Source: Serilophus lunatus (taxonomy: Eukaryota > Chordata > Aves > Passeriformes > Eurylaimidae). From it: a stretch of 64,000 nucleotides of DNA. Both the position numbers and the translations under genes were made by a program. Shown piece after piece: positions 24,501 to 39,380 of the stretch. The stretch's first letter is position 1, and every line of letters starts with the position of its first letter. The stretch spans positions 62,325 to 126,324 of the forward strand of contig VXBA01005582.1 in assembly GCA_013399895.1 (NCBI GenBank), read 5' to 3'. The notes below the pieces were generated by a model, which saw nothing but the letters and a program-made list of their open reading frames with translations, made no database searches and was not told where the DNA came from.

Positions 24501-26551
24501 CTTTGTATTTAACAGTATTTGCTGCCGGCTTTGGTGCCTGTTTTTACAGAATTAATCTTCTAGTCAACCATCTTAAAACTCATTTGTTTATATTGGTTAA
24601 GCAATACAGAATTGCCTATGCTGGTGGTCAAGCATGTATCATCTAGTAAGGTTTCCTTATTCGTTGCTATGGGGTTAGGGCTGAAGAAAAATGAATAAAG
24701 AGTAACAAGTACTTATAACTCTGTTGAAAGATGTAGTAATAAAGTGTTTCTTGGGACTACAGTTCCTGCTGGTGGTCTGTTTGATTATTTTTGTATAAAA
24801 TCTTCCTATGAAGGAAGAGGATCAGTGGTGTCATAATTGCAGCTGTGAGTGGTGGGATAAATGGTAAATGTTGTACCTCTTGATCTCATTGGATAGAGGC
24901 AAAGATCAGTTTAGCCTGTGCTTTTTTAAACAGTGTTTTTCTTAGTCTGCAGGTGGAAAAGCCCTTAAGAGGAATATTTCAGTAGACTGTAGAAACTTAA
25001 ATCAGGTTTTGGCACTACTGCTGTCTTGTAATAATATATTTCTGACAGGTTACTTTTCACTATTTGATGGTTAAGAGCATAGCTTGTAATTCTTCAGAAA
25101 ATGTAAAAGAAATTTAAACTTGTCTGTGGTTTCAAATATTGCCCTCTCTGTTCCTTAAGACCTTACCTTGCCTTCAGTTACTGTGAGCTTTGGAAAGTAC
25201 AGTATTGACTTCTTCATAATGTTTAAGATCATTTAAATTAATACTTTTTTTGTGGAGAGGTAGGTGATATTTTTAAAATAAGTAGTAGTAAGAAGAGATG
25301 CTTGCCAAGGAAGAGAAGGAAAAGAATAAAGGAAAAGAAATACATATATTTTATATTTTGGATTCCTTTAAATATCAGAGGAAGGAGGTAACCTGAGTAG
25401 AGGTTTTGTCTTAAGGTCTTAGTTTGTGTCATTTTGATCAGTAAGATTGTAATGATTCTTATGGCATATATTGTATTTAATGTAAAACATCATGAGGAAT
25501 AGCTCTTCCAGCTGTGGAACACAATCCAAAGGCTACTGAAGTTAGTTGGTCTTTCCACTTTCTTCCCTGAGCATTGGATCAAACTCTCCAAAATCAGCTT
25601 TCGGAAAGGCTGAACCTGAGAAAGCTTTGAAATTCAAGAAGTTGCATTTCTGAGTTCCATAAAAAATTGTCAAGGAGATAATGCTGTCAGTGGAGAAAGA
25701 CGTTTCGGAACTCTTTGTCAGCAGTGGGTCGAATTCAGCCCTGAGATGAGTTCTTACATGAGATTGGAGTGCCCCTTGGATTCCCAGTTTAAAGCTTCAC
25801 ACTAAATTTTGTATAAAATATTCATAAGCCTGCTTGGGCATTTTTCATGAGAGCTGGACAATTGGTATTTTTGCATAACCAGAAGTAGATAACATGTTTT
25901 CAGTCTCCGAGGTTAAGGGATTGAGATGATTCTATTTATTTATTTATTCATTCATCTAATCAATTAATTAATTAAGCTAAAATTTGTGTTCTAAAAACAA
26001 AAGCCAAAATTCATGTGCAGTTTCTGGATTGCAGGAACTGGAACTTAAGAAAAAGAGTATTCTTCTCCAGAGTGAAGTGCTGTGTTTCAGTGGATTTTAA
26101 TGTACTCTTAATTTTATCTAGATTGTAATCTTGCCTAAGGCTGCCCTAACTTGTATGTCAAGGTTTATCTATTAAAAGAAAATTTTATACAAATTTTTGT
26201 TTGTAGTGAACCTGGGTTCCATGTCTCTTTTATGTCTGTTATTTTATGCTAAATTCAGAGGTTTATTTTATTTCATAATGAGAGCATTTATGTGTAATTT
26301 AAACTTAGAAGGTTTGCCTGCAAAGCACGTTACATCATTGCTGATGAGAAATCAGCCATGCCACAACTGTGTACAGAGTTCACTCTCTGAATCAGACACT
26401 ACAGAACCCAGAGCAGCAAGCTGCATGATGAGTTTAAGCTTGTCAGCAGCCTCACTTTTCTTAACTGTTGTTTGGACACCCCTTTCAAATGACCCATGGC
26501 CCAAAGCTTGAAAATTTTCAGTATAATGTCGAAAATGTAAAATAGCCTGCA
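21577..26551. other. Unique non-coding DNA
   Basis: No recognisable gene is present. Frames of up to about 100 codons lack known motifs. A weak exon-like segment at 24087-24163 is listed separately. A TTTA/TTCA/TTAA-rich patch lies at about 25935-25976. Confidence 0.65.
24087..24163 (+). other. Weak internal-exon candidate (77 nt)
   Basis: A strong polypyrimidine tract and AG (TTTTGTTTTTCCAG) end at 24086. A moderate donor (TCAG|GTGTTT) follows at 24163/24164. Only one of the three frames is open. It would encode 25 full codons starting CQNLFNYEYAKIPLK, a balanced, protein-like composition. I do not recognise the peptide, and no partner exon is visible. It could easily be chance. Confidence 0.13.
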
Positions 26552-26727
<176 letters not shown>

Positions 26728-29700
26728 AGTGCTCTTGCAGTAGGATGTAAATACAACAGAGTGTAGCATAGCTGCGCCCACCCCAGCAAGTGCTGGCTAA
26801 AGCTGGGTGAGGTATAGCTGGCCTTGTGCAGCACAACGTGGAGACACGTTTCAGACACTTGCTGTGACGAAGTTTGGTTTCTATTTATGGCTGGCTATTG
26901 TATAGTCTGCATTCCTGCCCAAATCTCCCCGTTCCGCTGGAGTGCTGCTCTTGGTTTGAAGTCATTAGGGAACTGCTTGAAGAGTTTGCTTGTACATTCT
27001 CTATATAATTTTAGCAGCCTGCTCACAGGCTTAGTTATGCCAGGCATGATACTGAAGAGGATTTATTATCTTTGGAAACCGTTGACATGACAAAAACACA
27101 TGGGCTGGAAACTGTTCCGTAAGCTCATGTTGTAACCAGTTGGAGTCAGCTTTAGATAAAAACATTCTATCTGTTCTCTTACTAGTCATTTTTCATCGAT
27201 AAGTATTGTGACACCATAGTACATTCAGAAGGGAAAAATGAAAGAAAATTAAATCACACATTTCATTTTATTATATTTCTATTATAATATTAAATAGTAA
27301 TTAAAAATATAAATAAAGTTGCAACAGTTTGCAGGTGGTGCCTTGGAATTTTTTTTAATTCCTAATTCTCTGTTGAGCCTCACTTTGCCTCCCATTTGCC
27401 CCCAGAGTTCGGGAATGATAAAATATATTTTTTGTGATGAATGTTCTTTGAGTGCTGACCAGTAATGGTCATTTATGTTGACTGTGGAGCTGAAGTCATG
27501 GTGATGCTAAAGGCTGGAAAATTTTGAGTTGCATATGTTAGTCAAAAAGGAGTTAAGTGTCTTTAGCTCTCAGAAAAAAAATAGAATCTCCTTAGGTGAT
27601 TTCCAACTGAAATCATGACCTTTTTAGATACCAGTGTAAAATTAGTATCAGTCAGATACGGGTGGGGATTGAAATGTTAGGTCAGGAGCATTATTTGATC
27701 AAGTAGCAGCAAGTTTAATTTCACAGTTTAAGGGCTCGTTGAGTTCTCAGATCAGTCTGTTACATAGTTCGATTCCTTTATTTGACAAACCTAAGTTGGA
27801 TGTACGAAAAAAAGGAGGGATGTTTGTATGGATGGATATACTCATGTTAAATACATCTGTAAATGTGTTAAAAACAATGAAAAAAACAGAATCTTGGAAA
27901 GATTAAACATGTACTTCAGTGTAGTGTTGAAAGAAGAAGCTATTAGAATTACAATACCAAGTGGGATTTGAAAATGTCTTTCTTGCCAGAAACAAGAACG
28001 AATTCCATTTTATTTTTCTGCTCTTATTTCAATAGGAAGGATTTTTTCTCATTCCTGTGGGAATGGTCACATTTTTGAGTGGATTGGTCTCTCTTTAATT
28101 AAGATCTTGGATATATCACTAACCAAAGTTTCCATGTAACAAAATCTTCTTAGGGAAATGCAGATTCTGTTTGTGTTTTTATTTCAGTGTGAACATGTGA
28201 AAGAAGGTTATGGTGAAGACACAGGGTCAATGATGAAGTGTAGGATGTAACTGGTGTCCTTAGGGAAGAGGAAGGTATTGAAATAAGTAATTTTAGGCCT
28301 GTTTATGTATTCTAGGTTTTTTTATGTTTTTCCTTTCATAAGCACAGAATCAAGTCTGTGTCTTCAGAGCTTCTAGTCTTGCAAGTGATTTTATGTAAAG
28401 AGATTCTGAAGTTACATGGATGCTTCGTGAAAAAAGCAAAAGCATCGCTCTTTTGTTTAATCTACCTCTTACCATTTTTGCCCCATATATGCTTAAAAAA
28501 ATCTGACAACAACAATAAAAATACAACCCAAACTTGGGAAGATTTGCTGTACTAATGAGCAGTAAACATTGGTGGTAGGTGTATTGCTCAATCTTGGTGC
28601 ACAAGGATGGGTTTTGTTTCTGTTGTAATCTGTGCAGCATTGCTTGTGTTGACAGTAGAGAAAGTGTCTTTGCCCTTCTTGTCTGCTGTGACAGCCACAG
28701 GGCCTGAGTTTCAGGTTGTTCTCTAAGCAGCTTGTGAATATCTCATTTAATTTATTGCTGCTTTGCACAGATTAAAGCCTACTATGGAGTGCATGTTTGG
28801 CTTTTGGGTCAGCATCATGTATGCATGTTCTTGCAAAAGGATGACTGAAGTTATTCCAAGCAGACTTTTCTCAGAGATTAATCATCTTCAGTAGTACTGC
28901 ACTTTTAAGGCACTTCCATTGTAGAGTCCTGTTTCAGAAACTTGTACTTCCACAATATACAGTGCTTGCCAGGGTGAAACCTAATATTTAAAGTCTCGAT
29001 CTGACATAAGGCAAGCCTTTTCAAACAAACTGAAAAAAATTCATCTCCCTATTTTTCCTAGTGCTGGATGAAATCAGACCCTGACGGAGGCCCATGGTTA
29101 TATGTTTATCACATTCTAATGAATATGTGGCTCATCTGTGCTTTCCGTAGCTTTGAAAGTTACACATCTAAGATAACCTTCTCTGTATCCATAACTTCAA
29201 CATTGTTAAAGGTAAATTTGAAGTAAGTAGCAAGTATTTCGTCAGATATCTTCTATCCATGTTGCTTATAGACCTTCAGAGTCCAGCCAGCCTAACCAGT
29301 AGGATGCCCCTGTAGTGTACTCCAAAGGTATTAGCTATGATGCCAGAGGTAGGTTCCTGCAATGCTCCAATAATTTCTGTGAAGAGAAGTTCACAAGCAG
29401 AAGACAGTCTTGACTCATGAGAAGCAGATGGGCAGCTGCATGGTGGTGGCTGGAATCCTCTGGCATGTGTGATTTCCCAAGTGAGAATTGTTACGGAGAT
29501 TTTGCACTGAGTGGTGAACATAGCTCATCTTTCTTCACTGTGGTGTTGATTCAAAGCTCTAATTCTTTTTAATCTAAGGATCACAGTATTGTTCTGGGTA
29601 ACATCTGTTGCACATTTCCTGTTTCTACCTGCGCCTGACTACACTGAGTCACCTTGAGAACTGGTAGCATAACCGGACTGTGAATGGGAAACCTCTCTCT

Positions 29701-30145
29701 GTGTGATGGGTGGTAATTCTATGAGCACAACGCAGCTGTTTGATTTAGTTTTCTGTAGTCTGGGCTTCTATGTTCTTATGATGCTATGATAAAATGTTAA
29801 TAATACTTTTCTATTAGTTTGTATTCAGATTCCTCCTCTTTTTGTGATCATAAAATGCTAAGAACATTAATAATATTTTAATATAGTGTAATATAACATT
29901 TCAGTTGGAAGAGAGTAGCCTTTTCTGAATCCATATTGACTGTGCCTGATAAGTGATTACATTATTCTCTAAAAGCCTTTCAAAGATTTTCGAAGCATAT
30001 TTCAAAATATTTCACACAAAGAAGCTGAAGTTGTGCTAACTATCTTGAATATTCAGTAAATAATTCTGACAATCTGGATAAATATTTTTGTCTCTCTGAG
30101 ACACTGTTATATGTTGCAATTAATGTAAGGTGGCTCTTGTAACAT
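26728..30145. other. Unique non-coding DNA
   Basis: I see no gene. A very AT-rich patch lies at about 27248-27319. Overlapping short frames on both strands around 28350-28770 have no recognisable motif. Confidence 0.65.
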
Positions 30146-30207
30146 GAGTTGGACATCGATGATGCTTGTGAGTCCCTTCCGACACGGGATATTCTATGAT
30201 TCTATGA
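30146..30207 (+). mobile_element. CR1 LINE 3'-end fragment
   Basis: The segment reads GAGTTGGACATCGATGATGC, then GTCCCTTCC, and ends with ATTCTATGATTCTATGA. This is the characteristic 3' terminus of avian CR1 elements, including two copies of the terminal octamer. Only about 60 bp remain. The extreme 5' truncation is typical of CR1 copies, and the element is on the plus strand. Confidence 0.85.
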
Positions 30208-30276
30208 ACACTTAACACTTCACCTTGAAAATGCAATTTAAAATGTTCTGCAAGATGGCAATGTGTTGTTTGCAGG

Positions 30277-30298
30277 GTGTGTGTGTGTGTGTGTGTGT
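30277..30298. repeat. (GT)11 microsatellite
   Basis: Eleven perfect GT units. Confidence 0.95.
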
Positions 30299-30499
30299 AA
30301 TTACACCATCTGCAGGATAAACAAAGTTGGGGAAGTGGTTGTCAAGACTCTGAATGGCCTGTGTAACACTTCAGTAAGATAGCACATGGAACATTTAAGT
30401 GGCCATTTCTTTTCTTGGTCTGTTCACAGATAGCCAAAAGGACATCTGAAATAAATGTGGCACTCAGGCTCACTTGTGGAAAGTATTTTGGTAGAGTCT

Positions 30500-30581
30500 T
30501 TTGTTTGCTTATTTGTTTTCAGAGTTAGGTTTGGGGTTTTTTGTTGAGTGTTTGTTTTTGTTTTGGTTTTTGTGGGTGTGA
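30500..30581. repeat. T/G-rich low-complexity tract
   Basis: About 80 bp with words such as TTTTGGTTTTTG and TTTGTTTTTG. It is the same class of tract as at 19691-19762. Confidence 0.7.
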
Positions 30582-33500
30582 GTACCAGGAATGGTTAATT
30601 CTTTGATTTACAAGAAGACTCCTGGGAAGATAATTAGGAATTGCTTCTTCAGGTGTCTTTTTAGTTGTACTTTAGTTAAAGGAGAAATAACCTTGAGCAA
30701 TTTGTGTTTTCATTTGAAAGTGGTTTTAGCTGCTAGATATTATGTGGAAAGTACTAAAACTTCAGATTCCTGAGGAAAAACACCTTCTCTCCTCAGTTGT
30801 TCCATTTCATCCTCTTAATTCTTATCGTATCCACATTTTACTACCTCCTGTTTATCAAAAGGTCCCTTATGTTAGGCAAGATTCCATGGGTAGTTAAATG
30901 CAAAGACTAGGCAGTACTCATCCTGCAGTGATTTGTAGTGAATCTCTGATTGGCCTCTAGTGGAGTTTTATCCACTTGGCTTCTCACATTTTTGAAAAGA
31001 GGAAGGGATTTTATTTTAATAATAAAAACTCCAGTGAGTTTGTTCTCATGCAGTGATTCAATTAAAAACGCTTGGAAGTCTTTACTCCGTTTATTTCTGT
31101 GGTGCCAGTAACGGAGAATACCCACTTTGTTAGTTGAGCGTGTCGTCTTCCTGCCTGCAGTAATGCCGTGTGGGAACAGGGACAGTTTTAAGTATGCTCA
31201 TCCAACTGGACCTTACACACTGCAGCGTCTGCTTGTCCTGTAAAAAGAAAGATGTGAATCCTAAATAAGGTAAAATAATAGGAACAATAGGAGTGTTTTA
31301 CAATTTCAAGCAGTTCTGGAAAATGAAATGTTATGTGCCAAGATTTGACACATCATAACTCTGCATTATTATTCTCCTTCCCTGGCAAGGAGAAGAATAA
31401 AATGGGGTAATGTGATTAACCTGCCCTATAGCTGATGAGAAATATTGTGAGAGCAGAGAGAAGAGAAAGAGTTTAGGAAAGAAATTCAGCAACATTGCTG
31501 GTATGTCCTTTCCCATCTGCCTGGCTGCATATCAAGGAGGTTGATGGGTATTTGCACTTCTCTTTCACTATAAGAAAGGTGTGTTGGGAAGTCCTGCTCA
31601 CATTGTATCTGCTATTGCATAAGATGAACTGATCAGAAAAAAATTGTCCTGAAAAACCTGACACGCAGTTGCCATTTATAATTTATAACAGATGAACCAC
31701 TCCTGAAATTACATTTTTCAAACTGCAAATCTGCTGTACTACAGTCTCTTTCTAGAATCTAGAGGACAAAACACAAGCACTAACTCAATCCACAGATTTT
31801 TAGCAAGTAACTCGTGTATGTATAAGAGAGAGAGAGGGAGAGAGAATGAGCTCTTGACCGTTTTTAGCACGTGTTGCAGTGTACTTAAGAAACTGAGTAA
31901 TATTTTGTGCTTCTTCCTACTGTTTCTCTAATGGCGTATACCTCCAAGGAAAAGGAAAGGGGTTACTGTACACAAGCTGGACATTCATCCATCCCTGTTA
32001 CTCATTTGCTGGTGTGGAAGTGTTTAGGTGGGGTGGCACACCTCAAGCCTGGGCTTTCTGGACAGGCTGACATGTTGCCATGAAAAGTGTTTTAAGAATC
32101 ATGGGCTGACATTGATTCGACAGTAGCTTGAAGTGAAGAGAATAATTTAATGGGCAAACCATAATACTTTCAAGACTTTGCCTTTGGACAAGCTTACCTT
32201 CCTTGCAGATGTATTTAAAGTCACCCTTTCTAGGGAGCATGTGAATTTTGCAAGATTTGTTCTGTATTCTTTTGCAGGATTCTTTTTGTATTTCTTGAAA
32301 ATTTATTTAACTGTTGCACATCAGTCCACTTCCCTTTGACTTTCTGTGTATTCAGGGTGCTCCCAATGCAGGTGGCTTTCCAGTGATTTGCAGTAATGTC
32401 TTTGCCATCTGCTACAGATCCTTTTATCTTTCTCATGTCTTGCTTTCACTGAGAAGACAAATCCTGTTGTTGGTTTTCCACATCTTAGGTTGGTAAGGGA
32501 GCTCTTAGCCTGACCTTTACATTGATATTAGAGTGATGAAGTGGCTCTGCTAGAAGATTCACACAAGTGCCAGGTCCACACACCCCTGCTGAATGGCTTG
32601 GCCGCACCTCTCACCCCAAATATTTGTGTAGGGTCTTAGAGGAACATATGTGCCATCCTTTGCCTCCACTCATGTTTATGGAATGAGGCTTGGGGCCTAC
32701 CCATGTACTCTGCTCTCATTCCTTGTTATTTGAAACACGACTGTAATTCAGTTAAAGGCTTTGTGGTAGCGCTTTCCATGCCTCTTACAGTAACATAAAT
32801 GTACTGTTTTGCAACATGACCTTTTGATCTGTATAAAACCAGGAAGGGAAAGAGGTTTAGGATTGAAGGGGAGAAAATCAGGCACAAAAAGAGCAGGTGG
32901 AATATGGTTTTGCCTGCTTCATTAGATAGCCTTGAAAAATAAAAAGGGCTTTAGAGAATTTATTGGCCAAGTGCCTGCTGTGAATAGAGATGTATTTCTA
33001 TAACCTGAAGTTGCATTATGTGTCTTGACACAAAACTGTACGTGTTCTTAGGAGTAGACTAGTATTTCTTTTCTGACTGTTTTCTCCTCTCACCTGATGC
33101 TTGCTTGAATTAAGGTAGTTTTACAGAACCAGAATATGCTTTGGTAAGATGTTTTGTGATTTTATTGTTGCTGCAATATACTGGGGTCTAATTTATTTTT
33201 TTTTTCCTGGTGAGAGAGGTTTCAGTTGTTGATTTTATTTTCTTTTCCCCCACCTAGAGACATTTATTTCTTCTGTTTGATTTCTCTCTCACTCAAGTGT
33301 CAAGACATTATGGGTTAAACATGAGACAGCATTTCTGCTAAAGCAAAACAGTAGTACAGTGTGGTAATATTTGATCATCTGTGAAGTGTTGTTTAATATC
33401 ATGGGTTTATAGCTATATCCACTTGTGATTTACATTATTTTTAAGAACCTTAAAATGAAAAAAATGTGCTACAGAATTAAAAGAAAAAACAAAACCCACT

Positions 33501-36500
33501 CAAACAACACCAAACCTTTTTAATTTTCTTATTCTATTGATGGTATGGTGTGGAATGTGTTCAGAGCTACTTGACTGCAATAGCATCTTGCACCACAAAT
33601 GGGAAGATGGTGGGACTGTTAATCAAGGAATTAATCTTTCTGCCCATATTTTGTTTTTAACCTATGTCCTGTGTTAAAGGCTAAATTCTCCTTTGGACTT
33701 CCTTGCTTTGGTTGGTATTGGAGTCCGTCACCATTTAAGTTTTCTTACTTTTCCCCTTTGTCAAAAAATACGAAGATTTTACAAAAGCATTCAGTTATCC
33801 CAAAGTAAGAATGAGACTTGCAGTACTGATGCTTAGTTATTGCCTACACTACAGAGAAGGAAAAAATTCTAAACCAAATCCCAGGCCACTGATATATGTT
33901 TCATTATTGCATTGATTGTGTTAATTTAAAACAAAAAGTATGTTGGTCCATAACAAAAATAGAAAATTAAATGAATTTTGTTAATTTCTTTTATACTCAC
34001 TCTTTCCCTTTCAAAAAGATATTATAACAACACTTGAAAAACCAGAACATAAATACCTTTTTTCTCTTTGTTACTTCACCTAGAAAAGCGTGTGTCCCTG
34101 GCTGGCCTTTTTTTCCTGTGAGGGGCAGGACAGCTTGTGCAGCTGGAGCCTGTCAGGGGTAAAGCATTTAACATGGGATAATAACCTAAATCGGGTGCCT
34201 TAACTGCCCTCAGCTATGATGCTTCTGGGTATAGGCTGCAAGAGAGATTTCTGTGATGGGTTAGTTTCAAGGCAATAAGTTCTCTTAAGTAATACTTGTT
34301 GAAATTTGTCTTTTGGTGAAATGTTTTTATGAAGTCTTTGAAAGTTTTCTTAGGGAGCAAGTGCAGTATTGATGGACCATGCTGCCACTTTGAGAATAAC
34401 TGAAAAATAAATTTTGATCTTTTTACTTCTATAAAACTTTAGTAATATTTCCAAAAGGAATTTTTTTAAGTAGTTAAACCAAATTTCTGAAAATAATTGC
34501 AGATTGGACATCTAGACAGCTCTGTGACTTTGGTAAATATACCTATAAGTTCATTTCCTCTACATACAAAGGAGTATTTTGTGTGGTTGGTTTCTGAGTT
34601 TTCCCTGAGCTCAGCCTGGATGGCAAACAGGCCATATAAAAGAAATGTCAGTATTAGCAGAGGAACAAATGAAAATAGAGCAAATGTACGTTAAATGTCT
34701 CTAGTGAAATTATTTGTGAAAATGCAATGGAATGTTAAGAACATTTTAATAAAGAAAAAATAAATAAAGCCAGTTGTATCAGAACTGTGGTTTTGCCAGT
34801 TTTCTCCCCTGCCCCATGAAGTTTTAAGATGTCCACTTTCTTAGCTTCTAAAATGAGACACTGTTCTGCTATATTTTTAAAGGAAATTGGGTTTGGGTGT
34901 AAACCATAAAGTCTGGGCACCCTTGGCATGTTCTGCAAATGGTGTCAGTGAGTTAAAAGGACTTTTGTTTGCTTCTTCCTGTGTGCTATTGTATTTGTTT
35001 GCTGTTCAGTGAATAGTGGTTAGGCATAGAAAAGAATAAGCTGAAGTAATGAAGAAGAGACATCCCAAAGAAGTTGGTTAACATCTTAAGTAGCTGAATG
35101 ACTCAAAAATGCAGGCTTACTGTTTTCGGTTTTAATTTTCTCTGGGTGTATTTCCTTTCATCATTCTTCATACAGAATAGGGCACTATGTGTGCCTTAAT
35201 TCTTTGTGACACTGCTTTTTCTCCTTCTGTTTATTCTTTGTACTTTCACTTATTCTGTATTCTGAAGTCCAAGCAACAAAGAAAGATGCCCAACCTCATA
35301 ACATCTTTAGTAATTTCATCATCCAGATCCCTTCTTTGTACTTTCTCTAAAATATCATGGATCTTTTTGTATGATCCAGGTGATGATGTACTTTCATTCT
35401 TCTTTGGTAAAATGTACTGTGATGAGTTTTGGCTTCTCAATAATATAGGCATAGACAGAGATGGAAGCCTGATGCTGCAATTTTTTTTAAAGTGATATTT
35501 TAATAAATAGAACCATTAATAATATTTTAATAATAATAATAAAACATTTCATTTAGCAGCTTCTTTGATCTAGTCTCTTTACTTTCAGGAAATATAACCT
35601 ACACCTATAGGATAGCAGATGGGGCAGCAGTAAATATGCTCTCAAAGAACCAGCCAGGACATGTTTAAGTGGCAGGAGTTAGGAGCAATGGAGGCACTGG
35701 GAGAGTGCCCATATTCTTGCACACTTAGATAATACCCAAATCCTTCTGCACTTTTGCGCCAGCCTCTTTAGGCTGGGCTGTAGTTAGTTATTCTCATAAC
35801 TAATGATGAGATTATCAATACATAATGAAACTGTGTGCTCTTCTTTCTTGTGCCTAAGGTCTGTTTCTGTCTGAGGCTGCCAGAAAGCTGATGGCTTATA
35901 CCTCTTGAATGTACTTTACTTTAGATTGTTTCAGATAGTCACAAACCCCAGGAACTGGTGGTGTGTGGAGACACACAGAAGATCCAGTGTAAATGTTTGC
36001 GCTCGATGTCTGTGCTGTCACTGGTACAAGTATTGGTCTGGAACTGGCAAAGGGCTTTCCCAAGTCCTCTGTTACCAGTTACTACCAGGCAGGTAGTTTG
36101 AATTATACCACAGCCAAGTTGTTCACCTTGTAACGTTTTCTTTTTAATTTTCTGAACATGTGTCAAGTTTTTGTTCCGTTCAGGTCTGGAGGAAATACAG
36201 ATTCTTTAATTGTTGATAGTTTAAAGTTTAATAATATCAACAAAACTCACCTATGGTAAAGAAAATATGTTGTAGAACAATGTGATTAAAAAAAAAGTAG
36301 AGATATAACTATAAGAAATAAAAGACATATATTTGGAGGAACTTCTGGCTTATCATTAAAACACTGAGTGATTAACTATATCTAATACCATTATGCCAGA
36401 GGTGACACGTAGGCTGCGTGCAGCAGTAACTTAGTATGGAGGAAGAGAAAGTTGACTTCATGAGTATGCAGCAGTGGATACACAAAACTTAAGTCTCAAA

Positions 36501-39380
36501 AATTCATTGTTTACAACAAATGAAGAGAATTTTGTTTAAATATACTGCATTTAATACAGTTCATTGTCTGTAAAATCATTGCCATGTATTCTGCTGACTA
36601 CATTTTGCTAATTATTGCTGAAGTGGGGTAGGGGATCTAAGACAGAATGTGGAGTGTAGTAGTAGGAACTCTTGCCTTGTTTTTACTTCATCATTTAAAA
36701 TGTTAAACAGCAGGAAGGTTTCTCAGGAGAGGCTCAAATTGTCCTCGTTTCCAGATATCTCCAGTGCCATCAAACTGCTGAGCATTATAAAGTAATTTTG
36801 TAATGTTGTTTATCAAATTAAACTTGAAGCAGTTACACTCAAGTTGTTTATCTTGGAAGTTTGTTTCTTCTATTTTAGGCCTGAAGAAACATTTGAATTT
36901 CCTCTGTGTTTCCTTCCATCTCCTAATTGAGTCCATTGCTGTGCTATCATTCTCTACAAACCCTGCTTGAACAATATACTGCATTTAAAATAAAAAGAAC
37001 AGCAAAATCACTAATAATTGAGTGCATTCGGAATACTTTGAAATCTTAAACATTTAATTTTTAGAAAGTTTAAGTGTTTTGCTTTTGGAAGCCTGATTCC
37101 AGTGAGATTACAACTCTGTCAGATCTAGGCCAGTTGAAACAAATTTTAAAGCCTAAAATAAAACACTGAAACAAAATCTTTTGTGTAAAATGGACACCAA
37201 TCCAGCTTCAGCCATCCAAGGTGAATGCTCTTAACTATCTTTTGAAGGTATCTGCCTTGTCCAGTACTTATATAGGATACATGTATAAAGACAAGTATTT
37301 GAGTCCTGTTCTAACACAAGTCTTGTCTTTTCTGGCAAGAATTTAAAGATCCCCACAGCACACCCGTGTAACTGCTTACTGTGGTAAAACTGTGCCAAAC
37401 ACAGCCATAGTTTTATTGAAATAATGTCATTCTATACAGGAATCACTCCATACTGTAAGGCAATGAAGAAGACCAGCCTCAGCCTCATTAGTTACTCTAA
37501 GGTAACTGTACCCATGGCATGAGAGCTGTATGGAAAGAGCCTTTAGTTGATTTAGGACAAAACCCCAAACAAACAAATAAACCTCCCCAAACAGGTAGTC
37601 TAGGTACACCACCTATTCAAAAATAAAGTCTTCAGGAATAGACTCAATTTGAATTTTGGACAGAAGGTTTCCATTCTCATTATAATCCACTAAATAATGG
37701 TTGAGCTTTAAATTTTGAGTAATCAAATTTCTCAAAGAAGCCTGAAGAATTCCTGTGTGATAGCTTATATCTTGGATGCAAATTACTGTCTTCATCATGA
37801 TCTAGCAGCTCACTTTTCATTTCTCTGTGCTAATGAGTCCTCAAGCCAATACTAAGTTTTCTAATTATCTTCTGTCTTTTATTGGTGCTGAACATGCTTT
37901 TCTGTTCTTGTTCTATTAGTACAGTAATAGATCTTCTGGAACAAATTTATGCAATAAGAAAACAGTTCATTCTGCAAGTAATCTGCAATTTTAAAAATTG
38001 TATTAATCTTCAATTATTTACTGCGAGCAAAGTCTGCATAATTCTTGCAGGTAGTGCTTATTCTCCAGCTTGTTTGTGAGAAATCTATTGCAAAGAGCAG
38101 TATTTCAAATCCCAGTCTGTGTTGTTGACCTCTAATAAAGCCCATGGATTAGGGAGTACTCTGATCTACTCCCCCAAAGCAAGAGCCACTAGATTAAAGT
38201 GCAATTATAGTGGAAATATTTTTATTTACTCTCTGTAGAAGTTCTCAAAATAATACTTTATGTTCATTTTTTTCTAAAATCCCTTCAGTCTTCACTGGCA
38301 GCTCTATGTAACGCAACTGATAAAAGCTTGTTTTTTCTTAAAACTGTCTGACTAAACCTCCTCTGCCATAATCACTGTCTTAAACTCAGCATACCTCTTT
38401 TCAGGATTATTTTAAATGTTTGATGCTTCAAAATTTGTTGACTCTGGGTTTAATCATCATGTAAAGAATAGCTCATTTAAGAGATTTTCACATCTTTTTA
38501 ATTGATGAAATCAAATTGGAGACTTTGGAAGATGGCTAAAACTTGGGGAATTTTCCAGTACAGTGTTCATGGAACAGTTCAACAGAAGCTATAGGAAGCA
38601 CCGTGTACTGCTGCGCAGCCAGTGACATCACCACTGTTATTTTAACTTAAGGCTCACCAAGATTTTGTCAAAGATAGTTTTATTTACACAGGATTTACAG
38701 AATGTTGGTAGAACAAGGAAATCGTTCATTCATTTTACCTTTAACCACCTACAGGATAAAGAGCAGGAGGTAAAGAGTGCTGTTGACCTGCAGTCATCCT
38801 CCGTTGTAGAGGCTGTTGGCATCCAAATGCTCTCCTAAGAATATCTTGAACTGTGGGGTTTTTTCCCCAAACAGATGATTCCTCGTTGTGATAGATGAAA
38901 GCCTGAACATCAAAGAGAAGCAGATACTTAAGGAAGAATAAGGAAACACAAGATATCTAATGAAGCGTGTGTGGATAAGGAGTAGCAAGCATAGATGATT
39001 GGCTAAGAGCAAGCAGGATTTTCGTTTTGAGGGAATTGAAAGGGCTATTTCAGCTGATGCTCCTGTGCACAGTATCGTTGCCATTCGTGTGTTAAGTGGA
39101 CATCATGGCAGCAGGATATACTACAAAGCAGGTCCATGACCGAGGTTGTGCAGTTTCTTTGAACGTCTGTGTATGAGCACACATGTGTATGCACTCAGCC
39201 CGTAGGAGTGTTTGAAACCAGATGGAAGGTCTGGTTAATGTTCACATCACCTCATAGCATTTCGCATGTGGCTTCTTCAAAGCAGGCAATAGTAGCAGTG
39301 CAGCACAAGTAAGGATCTTAGTCACAGCTACAGCTTTGACTATTACCTGAACTGGATGGTACAGACACCTTCTGGCAGTA
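30582..39380. other. Unique non-coding DNA
   Basis: No gene is recognised. The interval holds a GA-rich run at 31825-31845, A/C-rich tracts at 33481-33520 and 37558-37595, an AT-rich TAATAA run at 35515-35544, and an exon-like segment at 37920-37977 that is listed separately. The remaining open frames are 60 to about 100 codons with no motif. Confidence 0.65.
37920..37977 (+). other. Weak internal-exon candidate (58 nt)
   Basis: A long polypyrimidine tract and AG (CTTGTTCTATTAG) end at 37919. A donor-like CAA|GTAATC follows at 37977/37978. One open frame would encode TVIDLLEQIYAIRKQFILQ, an amphipathic helix-like peptide. A second frame is also open, so coding is not discriminated. I recognise no family. 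Confidence 0.12.
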
